From positions 1,130,977-1,194,976 of the forward strand of contig NW_006917091.1 in the NCBI RefSeq assembly GCF_000516985.1: a DNA stretch of 64,000 bases. The letters are read 5' to 3'. The position numbers and the translations under genes were made by a program. The notes beneath the pieces are model-generated. The model did not search any database. It was not told where the DNA came from and saw only the letters and a program-made list of their open reading frames with translations. Within the stretch, counting starts at the first letter, position 1. Every line of letters begins with the position of its first letter. Positions 47,933 to 58,767 of the stretch are shown here, piece by piece. This stretch comes from Pestalotiopsis fici W106-1. Lineage: Eukaryota; Ascomycota; Sordariomycetes; Amphisphaeriales; Sporocadaceae.

Positions 47933-48764
47933 ATGCGCGAATACCAGGACCGGACCACACGGACGACACAGGGCCTATCGGAGCTCACTGTACACCAAGA
48001 GGCTCCGATCGTCGTCTCTCAAGTACCGCTGCACAGGCTAGAACGCGCTGGCCTCGTCGGTACTGCGCTTCCCACCCGCGAGGACGCGTTTGATTCATCC
48101 TGTCGAACACTGTCGTCCTTTGAGCATCGTCTATTCGATCACTGTGTGTATTTTCCCCACCTTTTCTCCCGCAGCCTCGAGCCTTACCAAGCTGAATCGC
48201 TGACTCGATTCAAGACATTCGCTTTGCCGTACCATTCAAGGCGCGCCACAGCCAGCAGTTTACAACTCCCGAGTTATTCCAGCATAGTATCTCGACGCTA
48301 TGGGTTCCCACAGCCATTGCGGACCTGGGTCTGCTCAGCGGTGTCTTGCTCTATGCCTGCCGCAGTCTTCACATGCTGACAAATGATCGACGGTACTATG
48401 AGCTTGCGCTCCACTATAAGCTAGAATGCCTGAGGCTGCTGCAAGAAGGCATTTCTTTAGCCACCATGGACGACCCTACCATGGACATAATTATATCCAG
48501 GGCCCTCCAATTAGCTTCTGATGAGGTTCGGCATGATTTCCCCCACCACTCTGTGGTTACCAGACTACTGACGTTGCAAACATAGCTTGCACTAGGTGAT
48601 GTGCCCACATGTAAAAGTCACATGGACGCCGTCGTACGCATGGTGGTGTTGAAGGGTGGAATAAACAAGATTGATGCAATGCATGGCTTCTTGAAGCAGA
48701 TGGTGTTGGCATTTACACGCTCGGAACATTTACAGGAGGCAAACAGGACAATACAAGGAGCATG
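47933..48764 (+). CDS. Fungal-specific transcription factor domain protein (incomplete or short)
   Basis: Exon structure is inferred. A first exon contains SSFEHRLFDHC (to about 48143). A second reads FTTPELFQHSISTLW, ADLGLLSGVLLYACRSLHML and YYELALHYKLECLRLL (to 48525). A third starts after a 60-nt intron (48526-48585, branch CTGAC) as LALGDVPTCKSHMDAVVRMVVLKGGI and stops at 48764. Joining gives SDELALGDVP, the helix pattern of the regulatory region of Zn2Cys6 activators (E-LALGNW...HMDGL-RMVELRGG). No Zn2Cys6 DNA-binding motif is visible upstream, and the protein would be about 230 residues against 400-600 usual. It may be a truncated gene or a relic. Adjacent to, but outside, the motif-bearing cluster. 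Confidence 0.45.
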
Positions 48765-49415
48765 ATTGGCCAGGTTTAACAGCGAGCACCATGTTCCTTA
48801 TTAATACTGCAAAACTTGTCGGATCGTAAATGCTAGCGGCGGATCAGGCCGAAGGGGGGTGGAACCAGCCGTCCTTCTAAACCGATCACGGTATACGAGC
48901 CTTAACCAATACGGGACTTCACTGCATTATAAAACCTCCGCATAGGGGATTACCGTGAGAGTGCTGTTTTCCTGGGCGGCATGCGTTATAGGGTGTCGGC
49001 AAAAGCCTAGGCCCAGATACTATGGTGGGCCGAGTAGGATGGCGGCTTTGATGGGATTCGGAAAAACCGGTAGAATGCCAAGCTTTGCATTGTCTATTCA
49101 GGGACAAGTCTAAGTCGAGGTGATCCATGATTGTTCGATTCATACTTCTCCAGTTTCCACTCTGGCGATCATCGCTTTGGATGATGTCGGCATATCAAAC
49201 ATCGAAAGATCGAAAAGCAAAGGCGTCCTTGATGGACTACGAATTTTTCAATCTGTATAAATAGAGGTTAAATCTGCCCAACAAATTTATATGATAGCTC
49301 ATTCTACAAGCGTATCTTGACGAATCAAAAGTCACAGCATTTGTACGACACACTGAATTTCGTTCTTTCACTTATACCCTTCACAATTCTATAAACTGGC
49401 TCACATTTCTAGGCC
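48765..49415. other. Non-coding interval
   Basis: Region upstream of the SDR pseudogene. No feature is supported. Confidence 0.45.
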
Positions 49416-50468
49416 ATGTCCAGATACGTCGATTCGCACAAGAGCCCCAATGGACCCGGTGATGCGCGACCGACGGCCATGCAAGTTGTCGAGGATGAGG
49501 GCAGACTTGGGACAATGACCGACAAGGTAGGTAGCCAATCGTCATTGACCCAAAGGCCCAAGAAATTAACAGCCTACTAGGTTTTTCTAGTAACTGGCGC
49601 TTCGTCCGGCATTGGGATCGAAACAGCCCGCGCCATGGCTGCAACAGGCGCAAGAGTCTTTCTCGCCGTACGATCTCTGGAAAAGGGGCAACAGGCCTGC
49701 GCCGATTTCTTGGATCCAGGGCGCGTGGAACTTGTCGAATGTGACATAAGCTCCCTGGAGTCCGTCAGAAAGGCAGCCACCGAATTTCTTGCAAAGTCTC
49801 AGACTCTCAATGTCTTGGTCTGCAATGCCGGCATCATGATGGTGCCACAACGAGAGGAGTCTGCTGATGGCTATGAGAGCCAGCTCGCAACAAACTATCT
49901 GGGCCACTTTCTCCTCTTTTGGCTTCTGCGCGATGCCATGGTCAAGTGCTCAACGACCGATTTCAAATCACGTCTGGTAAATGTTTCCAGCAGTGGACAC
50001 CACGCCTCTGAAATCCAGTTTGACGACTTCAATCTTACAAAAGATGGCGCATATGATCCCATCAAGGCCTATGGGCGGAGCAAGCTTGCTCAGATATACA
50101 TGTCCAACTACATTGACCGGGTCTATGGCTCTCGCGGCCTCCATTCCCTCAGCGTGATGCCAGGAAGCATCTTGACCAACTTGCATCAGCACATCCCCGA
50201 GTCTGTCTAGGCCGGCTGGACCGAGAACGAGTCCTTGGTGAAGTGGATGAAGAGTCCCCAACAAGGTGCCGCCACGACTGTTCTGGCTGCCCTTAGTCGC
50301 GAGTGAGAGGGTAAAGGGGGGAAATATCTCGAAGACTGTAATGTTGCCCCCGTCTCTCCCCTTGTCTATGGTGTCAAAGGTGTGGAGGATTATGCTTATG
50401 ACCAGACGAAGGAGGATAGACTCTTCCGTATGACTATTGCGTTGCTGAAGCTGGAGGAATCAGTTTGA
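49416..50468 (+). pseudogene. Short-chain dehydrogenase with two in-frame stops
   Basis: Exons 49416-49526 and 49581-50468 read as one frame. Landmarks: VFLVTGASSGIG, LVCNAGIM, VNVSSSGHH and YGRSKLAQIY (YxxxK). After ESV at 50207 comes TAG (50208-50210). The frame then continues as AGWTENESLVKWMKSPQQG and ALSRE, meets TGA (50304-50306), continues EGKGGKYLEDCNVA and VYGVKGVEDYAYDQTKEDRL, and ends at a normal stop at 50468. The post-stop segments match the usual C-terminus of this SDR group (P-QGA-T...GGKYLEDC), so these are nonsense mutations, not an early natural end. The first is explained by CAG to TAG, the second by TGG to TGA. The catalytic core up to residue 229 or so is intact, so a truncated enzyme may still be made. 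Confidence 0.75.
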
Positions 50469-51712
50469 TATTAAAGATTGGCCATAGTCACCTCACAGCT
50501 GTACAATCGAATTGTTTCTAATATGTTTGCTCAGACAATTGATTTTTATAATCATCTCCGGGTATAAACCAACTCTGTGACTGATCTGCTTTGTCATTTT
50601 CATGTTGACGCATTGTGAACCATATTTCACGTGTCTTTCACCAAGTATAAGTCAATAGCTTGTTGACCTCCCTATGGTCTTTTCGTCCGATCACTTGTCA
50701 CTCTGAGATATAATTCACACATCCACTGTATACTCTCGGACACTTCAGCTTTCTATGATCATGGTGTTCGTGATGACTTGTGGTTATTTTGGCGAATTGG
50801 CACTCTTATCAATCCACCATTTCCTCCACCGTCAAGATCTCGCCTGGTCGTCGGCGGCCAACCTCACGATCCCACTGTCGCCGACGACTTGGACTGTTAG
50901 TGATCCAGCTCTTGTTTCTGTACTTTCCCTGTCCAGTTTCAAGCAGCAGCCGCATTTGCGGCTGAGCTACAATTACTCTGGTCTCCGCTTGAGCCCTAAT
51001 GCGCGGCTGAGCACGCGGGTCCTTGATGCACAGTTTTATCCGCCTTGACCTCTCACCTGTGGACAATTTGTTGTTTCCCTTCTTTCCATCCAGATGCGAA
51101 CAGACTCTTTCATTCTCACTGTCCACAATCAGCAGAAGCCATCCACAACCACCTTCAATTCGAATCATTCTGCCTTTCTGGACATTCCAAGACACACGCC
51201 ATCTTTGCGAACACATTCCCAGATACCAGAACATCAGTTTACGCCCCGGTCTTCAAGACAAGCTTCAAGTTTCTCCAGTCGTTTCCTATCACTCCCACCA
51301 GTCTACTTTTCTCAAATCTCCGAATCAAGGTCTCTTCGTCGCTGATTCTATCTCATCGCGAAGATCAACCCGCTGTTCCGAATCCCCTCGTACACCTTCA
51401 ACTCAACCTCCACGAACACTTGAATCCCACGTCAGACTCGAACGACTTGACTTCGATACTCAGCGACCACGACTCTAGCAGTTTTCTCGATACCCTATAC
51501 CCTCCCTTCCGCACGTCATCTGTATCCGAACATCAACGCTGATCTCTGGTGTATCACCATCTCCACATACTCGAACGTTTTCCAACGAGACGCAAAGCAT
51601 CACAAGTTCCTCTAACATTCGATTCCGGTCGGTCGGCATCTGATCCAAGAACTCTTAGCCACGCAAGCCAACGTTCATCAACGCCTCAACCACGTACGAC
51701 AACGGCTTCACA
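50469..51712. other. 1.2-kb interval, right half C/A- and T-rich leader-like sequence
   Basis: From about 51050 the plus strand is purine-poor with long CAAC/TCC runs, typical of a fungal 5' untranslated leader before the ATG at 51713. Open frames here are low complexity with no domain. Confidence 0.4.
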
Positions 51713-52335
51713 ATGGCTATGATTCATGTCGAAGACGAAGACCATGTCACCAGAGATGACAACGGCAACCTGATTCTGCGCCCTGGCATACGTATGTTGC
51801 CCATTGAATACCACGAGGCTTATGACGACTACAACTACGAATACCATGGATACCTCGAGATGTTCACGACGCCCATCGTCCAGCCAGGTTCCGAGGATCC
51901 GTTTCCCGTCCCGCGTCGCACTGGCCATTTCGCTGCACGCGCACCGGCCCATTGGCAGCTCATGAATCCCCTGCAGGCCCCCAACAACAATCCTCCTGCC
52001 AATGACGCCAGTATTCCGGCTGACAACATCGAGTCCCGTCCCGTTGACGCGGAGTCCAACCTCGGTGGTGGTGATGGTTCAGTTGCTGCTGTAAGTCTGT
52101 TTTCGCTTCGATTGTTCTTTTGGTTCTGTACATGTGCAAATAGCACTCTGCACCACAATATATACTACTCATCTTCTTTACAACTATCACTTTCTTCCTT
52201 TTTCATCACAATAATCTTTTCTTTGTTCTGGTGCTGTGCACAATCGTTTCTGGGTTGTTCATAGTCAGACGTGTGCAGGAGATGGCCGCCAAGTGGCATG
52301 TCGAGCTGGTCACTTGCTCGCACCACGGCAGTATG
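51713..52335 (+). CDS. Putative small acidic protein, unknown function
   Basis: Exon 1 from the ATG at 51713 (MAMIHVEDEDHVTRDD) runs to a GTAAGT donor at 52091. It is acidic and Tyr-rich (EYHEAYDDYNYEYHGY), then Pro/Asn-rich. A T-rich intron ends at TTCATAG (52264), and the next exon gives about 23 residues (SDVCRRWPPSG) before a stop near 52335, about 150 residues in all. No family recognised, no signal peptide. It lies immediately before the finger-protein array in the same orientation, with a similar short-exon structure, but I could not align it with the fingers. It may be an unrelated gene. Confidence 0.3.
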
Positions 52336-52435
52336 AGCTCCTATCCCATCCTAACGCTACAGGGTCAGTATAACAGCTGGCAGAATAAGCATTCTGCCGG
52401 CCGGGCATCTTGACCGCCTTGGCACCCCGCCGCTT

Positions 52436-52520
52436 GGTGTTTGACCGCCTAGCGCGCTGCTGGTGACAGCCTCGTTTGCAATCGGCCAGCACCCGCCTTT
52501 TGAGTATTTATGGAAGGCTT
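52436..52520 (+). promoter_or_regulatory. Array promoter block, copy A
   Basis: TTTGACCGCC, GGTGACAGC, CAATCGGCCAG and a TATTTAT box in this order, about 210-290 bp before the ATG of copy A. The same elements in order occur before copies B and C. Confidence 0.5.
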
Positions 52521-52728
52521 TTAGCGCGTTCAATTCCATTTCATTTTTTTTTTCTCACCAAGCCTCTCCATTCATTACCTCAGGAGAAGCATCACGATAC
52601 GTTTGGTTCCTGCATACGAAAAGTCTACAAGCAAGACCATAAAACAATTCACATTTTCTTCGTCCAAATCATCATCCAACGGAACAAAATCTCTCCATCC
52701 CTTGACTCCCACACCGCCTCGATCAATC

Positions 52729-53771
52729 ATGTCCGAACACGGCAGCGATACACCTCAAGAGGACCACATCAACCACGAGGACGGCAGTCCACTCAACCGC
52801 CCACGAGATCGCCCTCTGGCCACTACAGAGCATCTCAGAGTACGCGCGCTTGAGCTCGCCGGTGCAGCACGAGAGTTCTCTCGAGTGTTTTTGGCGTTTG
52901 CTCAGGCCGCGGATGATTTCGCTCGGCAAGCTGGAGCAGGAGACGAGGTTGATTTCCCCTTTTCTCTAGAATCAGTCTTTCGAACCACAGACCTCACGTT
53001 GGTTATTTTGAGCCACGTGTTGCATTTCTTTCACACTTTTCTCTCTATTTCGTTGTTTTCTTTCTCTTTTCAAGTAGAAACCCCTTCTTGCCCTCATATC
53101 AAATGCTAACATATTGTTTTCTCTCCAAGCAGAATCTCGACGACGATGAAGTCGATCGAGAGCCTTCTCCGGCTCCTGCTCCCGCGCCGGCTCCCGCAGC
53201 AGCTCCGGCTGCTGGAACTCCTGGCTGCCCGGTGTGCGACAAGAAGGGGAAGGATGCGAACACCCCAAAGCACTTGGTCACCCACGTGACCAAGTGCTAT
53301 GTCGAGGGGTGTCCCGACCAGAACCCCGACTTCGAAGGCCGGAACGGTGCGGCAAGGTTGGGCAGCCACCTGGTGGACGTCCACCACCACGGTGTCTGCG
53401 AGTGGCCGTGTCAGTGGCCGGAGTGCACCAACCGCTCGCAGTGGAGCGACCCCAGGCATCTGAAGTGTGAGTATTTCTAGACGTTTTTCTCTCTTTCGCC
53501 ACCGTGACTTTTCTTTTTATGCAGAGAGAAAGAAAAGGAGAGAGACAGAAACTCTTTCTTTAACCTTTTGATATAGTTCTTGGCTAATATCCTTTATGCA
53601 GTCCATCTCAGACTCCACAACTACGACCTCGGCATTAAGGCAGCCGAGGCCGAGGAAGAGGAGGAGGCAGAGGAAGAGGAAGAGGAAGAGGAAGAGGAAG
53701 AGGAAGAGGAGGATGAGATGGAGGAGGAAGAGGAAGAGGAAGAGGAGGATGAGATGGAGGAGGAGGAGTAG
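52729..53771 (+). CDS. Array copy A: three-finger C2H2-like protein with polyacidic tail
   Basis: Three exons (52729-52947, 53133-53466, 53602-53771) give 240 residues. Exon 1 is hydrophilic, with an amphipathic helix (RALELAGAAREFSRVF). A Pro/Ala run (PAPAPAPAPAAAPAA) precedes the fingers. Finger 1: CPVC...KHLVTH. Finger 2: CYVEGC...LGSHLVDVHH. Finger 3: CQWPEC...FHLRLH, where the C-x4-C is in exon 2 and H-x3-H opens exon 3. After RLHNYDLG the protein ends in about 45 almost purely Glu/Asp residues from a GAGGAA-type microsatellite. The other copies stop just after RLHN. Family unknown to me. Paired ligands suggest zinc binding, with nucleic-acid or protein binding as the likely role (inference). 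Appears intact. Confidence 0.7.
53644..53768 (+). repeat. GAGGAA-type microsatellite inside copy A
   Basis: 125 bp of GAG/GAA/GAT triplets in frame, encoding the polyacidic tail. Includes a repeated DEMEEE block (two units). Confidence 0.9.
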
Positions 53772-56194
53772 GGGGTTGTTGGTTGGGGGTGAGGTTCGAG
53801 TCCTCGGACACTATGACAGGATGCGGTTTGGTTTGGTTTTGCGTTTTGTTTGCTTTTTATTTCTGCCCCGGCCGATGATACCAGCGGCCTGAGGGCCTTC
53901 GTCAATTGAGTTCGCTTTCTTCCCACCAAAACTATGAACTTGATTGTGACTCCTTTTTGCTATATGATGGGATTTGAAAACTTGGACAGTTGACCATCAC
54001 CAGTGCCAGGAGCAGACCTGCCGGAATGGTAATTAATCCTCGGGGAAATGGCCGAACTATTCTTCATTTCCCTGTCACTCACGACGATGGAAGTTTCGAC
54101 TCGCTTAGGTGGATGGCGGGTTGACCGGCTTTGGGCACCTGGTGTACTCTGAGGCAATCAGAATGTACCTTGACAGGGATGACTGCTCTCTGGATGATGA
54201 AAATAATAAGGGAAAGCAAGGCGAAAATAAGATGGATGAGAAGTCGGGAGCAGGGTGGACGCACTTTCTACTGCACGACATCCGTTCCATCATAGCGTCG
54301 GGAAATCGATTGTTCTTTTGGCTTTTGACTTTATATACATCATCGTTTTGTCCAGAGTCATATTATTTATACTGCAACTAACAACACAAGAGCCTCAATG
54401 AAAGGCGCCGATTGGAAACACCTTCAATAACAACAAAGTCGCCACAAATGGTCTCGCCCGGCCAAGTCAAGACTCCACCACACAGTTGCGAAGACGCGCA
54501 GAAGCCCGCCACTGGTATCGCCGCATTACCAGCACGAACAAAGGTCACTAGGGTTGGCTGAAACAGGGATCCGACGAGATGATACGGCAAATAAACGTCA
54601 GTGCGAAGGGAGATCCACCCCTTTTCACCCATCAGAAGATGGCTCCGGCAGCGGTATAATAATTCTTCACAACTAAGTTGCGATACCCTCAGCCTGACAA
54701 CAGATGCCTGAGATCAATCTCTGCATCTCTCTACCTCTTTTGAAAGTATGACCAACTTGATTTCGAATAAATTGCTCCAAGTCAGGGAATAAGCCCAAGA
54801 CAAATGAACCTGTGGTAAATGCAAAGTAGATGCTGAAACAAGAGCGAGAGATTGGCAAGATAAAGTCACAGAATGACACTCTCAGCACACAGGTCAATGA
54901 AAAGGCAGAGGCGTGGAACAAACTGCATACAGAGTTTGGAGCATACAGTTTGGCCACGAATACAACCAAGGTCAAGATTACCTGCGAACCAACGAACGCA
55001 GCAGCACTTTTCCAGACAGGAATACCAAACACGGTTCCTACTCAACGGCTGTCCACAAGAAGCACGGTCGAAGACTCTGGACCGCAGTGCTAACTGTCGC
55101 GCCGCCTAAGCAATGCATCAATGATGCCAACCTGAAAGATCTCCTTATTTATTAGCACACTCGCCAGTCAGTTCTGCGCTGCAATGACAAGGAGGATTGT
55201 TGCCCAATGTTCCATCATCCACTAAAACGAGACGGCGACCTATTTACATGGAGTTTGGTGCTCAACATTCGCAACACAGAATGGAGACATCCAACGGTCT
55301 CGTAGCACAAATCTGGCATGATGTTATTCTGCCATTTAGCATATGATCATTTATATATCCCTGAAATTATTACACCATACCATTCCCTTGCAACACGCGT
55401 CTCTCTTATCCTGTCAAAGGATAGTTCGTCGCTTCCTGGTTGTGCACATGGCCCATGTACCTGGAAATACAAAGGCACCATGGAGCTCCCAGGTAATAGG
55501 AGCTCCTCATGCAACAACACCGTTGTCATTTGCTAGGCACCACACTAAGCTTTTCTGCCTTCTTCTCTTTTGAGCCACATTTCTTAGCCACACTTTTCCA
55601 GCCAACCATGTGTGCAATTCTGAGTAACTGAAGGAATTCTACGCCCGGTGGACTCATCTATTTTTCTTTGTTTAATATATGTCAAATGACAGGCAGTTCC
55701 AAATATGATTAAATGTACGATCTGAACGTAAAGAGTAACTATATGGCACAGAACGAGAAAGGATGATTCTGCGTCGCCAATATGCACAAGGATTAAATAT
55801 CATGCACGCTACATATGACCGCCTGGCGGGATTCATTAAGCACTTATCGCCCTGTTGGCTGGCAGAATTTTGCCGCATCTGGAATTCTGCCGTTCGCCGC
55901 CTAACGACCGCGGGGACTAGCTTTTTGACCGCCCGCCCAGGCGCCGTGATAGCTTCATTCATAATCAGCCTGCCCCACAAGGGATGTCTATTTATTCTAG
56001 GTTGCAGACACTAGTTTCAATCTTCTTTTTTTTTTCTTGTCGCATTGTGGTCTACCTTTAATCATTCAATAAAGGTCTTCACGGAAATCACGCTGACATC
56101 GATCACATACCCTGACAAGAACCATTGTTCCGACGACTGAAGCCATTTATCTAACAACGCTGCACTGTCCCACCGCTGCGTGGTCTCTACGATA
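53772..56194. other. 2.4-kb interval between copies A and B
   Basis: AT-rich. At 54830-55093 a plus-strand frame reads LKQEREIGKIKSQNDTLSTQVNEKAEAWNKL, coiled-coil-like, but stops lie directly upstream, so it is at most a relic. The right end holds the copy B promoter block. Confidence 0.35.
55915..56000 (+). promoter_or_regulatory. Array promoter block, copy B
   Basis: TTTTTGACCGCCCGCCCAGG, GTGATAGCTTC, AATCAGCCTGCCCCAC and TATTTATT in order. Homology to the copy C block extends upstream to about 55740. Confidence 0.6.
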
Positions 56195-56852
56195 ATGACA
56201 CAGGTAACTGTCCCATCTTTACCTGTCCGCCCTCCTGCAACCATTCATTTTGCGTTCTTTGTAAAATAATTTGATTGCTAAAGTTATTCTTTTTTCTCTC
56301 CCCAGACTTCGGATGGTCAGAACACACAGCAGGTCCAACAGAACTCGCAGATCCAGCAGATCCTGCACGTCCAGCAGGTTATGCAGACGCAGCAGAACCT
56401 ATAGATGCAGGAGAACCAGCAGCCTCAGCAGGGAACCCAACCGCAGCGTGGACGTCGTCGTCGCCGCTCCAACCACCCTTGCCCCGAGGCTGGGTGCACC
56501 ACTGGTGACGGGTCTGAACGCCATGTGGTAACCCATACAAACGACTGCAGAGTTCAGGGCTGCCCGGACGGCAACCCGACCTTTGGCAGCAACCACGAAC
56601 TCGGACAACACCTCATTCTTGTCCACAATCAGGGCAGCATGACAGCATGCCACTGGCCAGGATGCACAGCAAACGGACAGCGTTCTCCTGCCAATCACAA
56701 CTGTGAGTAATGCCAATCCTGCTTCCGCTTATTTGACGTATTGTCCTCTCGGAAATTACCTGAGCATCTCAATCGAATGTCACTATCTTAACATTATCAC
56801 TAATTCTGCAAACATCGCAGTGCACGTTCGCCTACACAACCACAGGTTGTAG
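56195..56852 (+). pseudogene. Array copy B: three-finger protein with one nonsense codon
   Basis: Exons 56195-56203 (MTQ), 56306-56702 and 56821-56852. Exon 2 begins with a Gln-rich stretch, meets TAG at 56402-56404, and continues in the same frame as MQENQQPQQG, then an Arg cluster (RGRRRRRS) and the fingers. Finger 1: CPEAGC...RHVVTH. Finger 2: CRVQGC...LGQHLILVH. Finger 3: CHWPGC...LHVRLH across the last intron. All six ligand pairs are intact. The stop could come from CAG. Because an ATG follows directly at 56405, a shorter protein of about 110 residues could still be made. So this is either a fresh pseudogene or a gene using the second ATG. Confidence 0.6.
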
Positions 56853-57658
56853 GTGACAATCGTTGTACCAACTGCGGGAAGGGCAATCAAGCCATGAAAG
56901 CTGTGTTTTGAGGGTGGTTTTGGTAGAAGTGGCAATGATCAGTTTCCTTAATGAACCACAATCTCCAGCCCAGAATTGACTTTCTTTCAGCGCTCTCTTG
57001 GTGCATCCTGGTCGCTTTACTATACAACCGTGATCTGACCTTCTTATTTCTTCTTACAGATCAGCGACGTACTGACATGTCAATTTATTGGCTACAAGTA
57101 TCAAAGAACACTAATTTCCCATCTTTCTTAAACTTCTTGAAAAGAAATACGGTGAACTATTCACAAAGAGTCGGGGCTGAAAATTCTCAGCGGAGAATCG
57201 GGACAGCCTGCCGGCCCATAGCATGAGTCAATTCTGCCGTTCAGGTCTAGCCATCCGTACAAACCTGAATTCATGTTGGCACACCATAATGCATCTTAGA
57301 AAGCTGATTGCTCTTATTCTTTGACAGGGGTAATCCGTCGCCTTGTGGCCTTGCGCCACAAAGAGCCACAGACGGCCCTAGCCGGGCTGCAACCTCCCCC
57401 TAACCCTACACCAGCACTATGGACCTTCGGGTAAGGGTCTCATGCCAAGGGTACCGCAGTATTTGGTTTTTCCGTCCTGGACGCTTCGCAGCTTTTGTTT
57501 AATACACTACCTTTCCGTAAAGATGTCCCTTAGTGCGATCTCATTTTCGTTTGCTTACTATCTTTGAAATGATAGTAAGTTGAAAATTACAATGAATTTA
57601 TTGAAAATATTAATACTAAATATGCAGGATGAGATAAAACATGATTATTTATATCTTT

Positions 57659-57745
57659 GTGACAGACCAAACCGCTGCACTAGCCGAATAAAATGTGAAG
57701 TTCCACACTAGGGACTACATAGCCTAATAGTGGTTATATAGTACG
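57659..57745 (-). repeat. MITE-like repeat, left copy (inverted relative to the right copy)
   Basis: 87 bp whose reverse complement matches 58219-58301 over its whole length with scattered differences. The outer end is GTGACAGACCAAACC. Confidence 0.75.
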
Positions 57746-57877
57746 ACGCAATGCTCTGTTACGAATTGCACAAGTATAAAATGCATATATATAATGCATG
57801 CTAAATATAACCGCCTCGCAGAATTTCGCCGGTTAGGAGTTTTGCTATTCAATGTTCGCCTCCAGAAAATCACGCGC

Positions 57878-57962
57878 TTTGGCTTTTTCACCACCCGCCC
57901 AGGCGCGGTGACAGCTTCACCTTCAATCAGCCAGCCCCACCTGGAAGTACTATTTCTCGGGT
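57878..57962 (+). promoter_or_regulatory. Array promoter block, copy C
   Basis: TTTTTCACCACCCGCCCAGG, GTGACAGCTTC, AATCAGCCAGCCCCACC in order. Closely matches the copy B block. Confidence 0.6.
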
Positions 57963-58076
57963 TGTGGACGGCGGCTTCAATCCTTTTTCTTTTGTCCTCT
58001 TCCATCGACCGGTATCTTTTATTCATTAAGACCCCCTACAAGCTCAACTAATCAATCAACACTGTTCTAACAGACG

Positions 58077-58767
58077 ATGGCACAACCCAATCCTACCCAG
58101 CCTGTAACTGGCGATCCTGCTGCACAACAGGTACCCATCCCATCTCTACCCAACTATCCTTCAGTCTCATTTAATCTGTAATCATTCTGGTATCTTTTTG
58201 CCAGACTTTATATTGCGCCGTACCATATAACCACTATTAGGCTAGTTCCTAGTGTGGAGCTTCACATTTTGTTCAGCTAGCGCAGTGGTTTGGTGCGTCA
58301 CTTTACTAATGCTATTGTCTATCATTAGGGCTCCACCGGTCAACCGTCGCAGCCTTCCAATCCGAACTAGCCGCAGCAGGCTGAACCTCAAATCGCTAGT
58401 CCTGCAGGACGTCGCCGAACTGCAAATCCCTACCCAGTCACTGGATGCAGTGGCGATGCTTCACAACATCATGCCGTGACGCACACTCTGAGTTGCAAAG
58501 TGCCTGGCTGCATTGATGGAAACCCGACTGTTGCTACTGGTCGCTTGCTTGACCAGCATCTACTGAAGACTCATAACCAAGGCGATATGGGCGGCTACCA
58601 TTGGGCAGGCTCCTCTACCAATGGCAGCTGTGCCGCTGCCAACCACTTACATACGTTGGAGGCTTTTTGTTGACATCTAAGCTCATTGCTCCATCGCTCT
58701 CACTGGCAACATTTTTGCTAAGATACAAGAATTAGTTCACCTCAGACTCCATAATCACAAAGTCTGA
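58077..58767 (+). pseudogene. Array copy C: decayed three-finger gene
   Basis: Exon 1 MAQPNPTQPVTGDPAAQQ from the ATG at 58077. The intron holds the right MITE-like repeat. Exon 2 starts GSTGQPSQPSNPN, meets a TAG, and continues in frame PQQAEPQIASPAGRRR, then YPVTGC...HHAVTH, CKVPGC...LDQHLLKTH and YHWAGS. Three zinc-ligand Cys positions are lost: the first Cys of finger 1 (Tyr) and both of finger 3 (Tyr and Ser). The terminal exon VHLRLHNHKV is still present (to 58767), but the donor before it is gone. Nonsense and Cys-to-Tyr changes fit C:G to T:A transitions. Confidence 0.65.
58219..58301 (+). repeat. MITE-like repeat, right copy
   Basis: 83 bp starting CGTACCATATAACC and ending GGTGCGTCAC. 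Located in the first intron of copy C. Confidence 0.75.

Larger units (their letters stand above)
56853..58076. other. Interval between copies B and C
   Basis: Contains a GC-richer island (about 57325-57490) with a CCCTAACCCT run at 57398-57407, the left MITE-like repeat and the copy C promoter block. No gene is supported. Confidence 0.4.
57659..58301. mobile_element. Candidate MITE-like unit bounded by inverted repeats
   Basis: 643 bp with about 85-bp terminal inverted repeats (outer ends GTGAC...GTCAC). The interior holds the array promoter block and the first exon of copy C, with no transposase. I could not identify a target-site duplication. It may instead be two independent insertions in opposite orientation. 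Confidence 0.4.

Noticed and set aside
48267..48274. CCCGAGTT core match
   Set aside because: Only 8 bases and within the regulator coding exon.
51045..51542. Open frame of 165 codons before the ATG at 51713
   Set aside because: Purine-poor, low-complexity Ser/His/Pro product. It looks like a transcript leader.
53795..53815. tRNA T-arm-like sequence GGTTCGAGTCC
   Set aside because: No matching acceptor, D or anticodon arms upstream.
54830..55093. Coiled-coil-like frame between copies A and B
   Set aside because: Stops lie immediately upstream and no splice or start context supports a gene.
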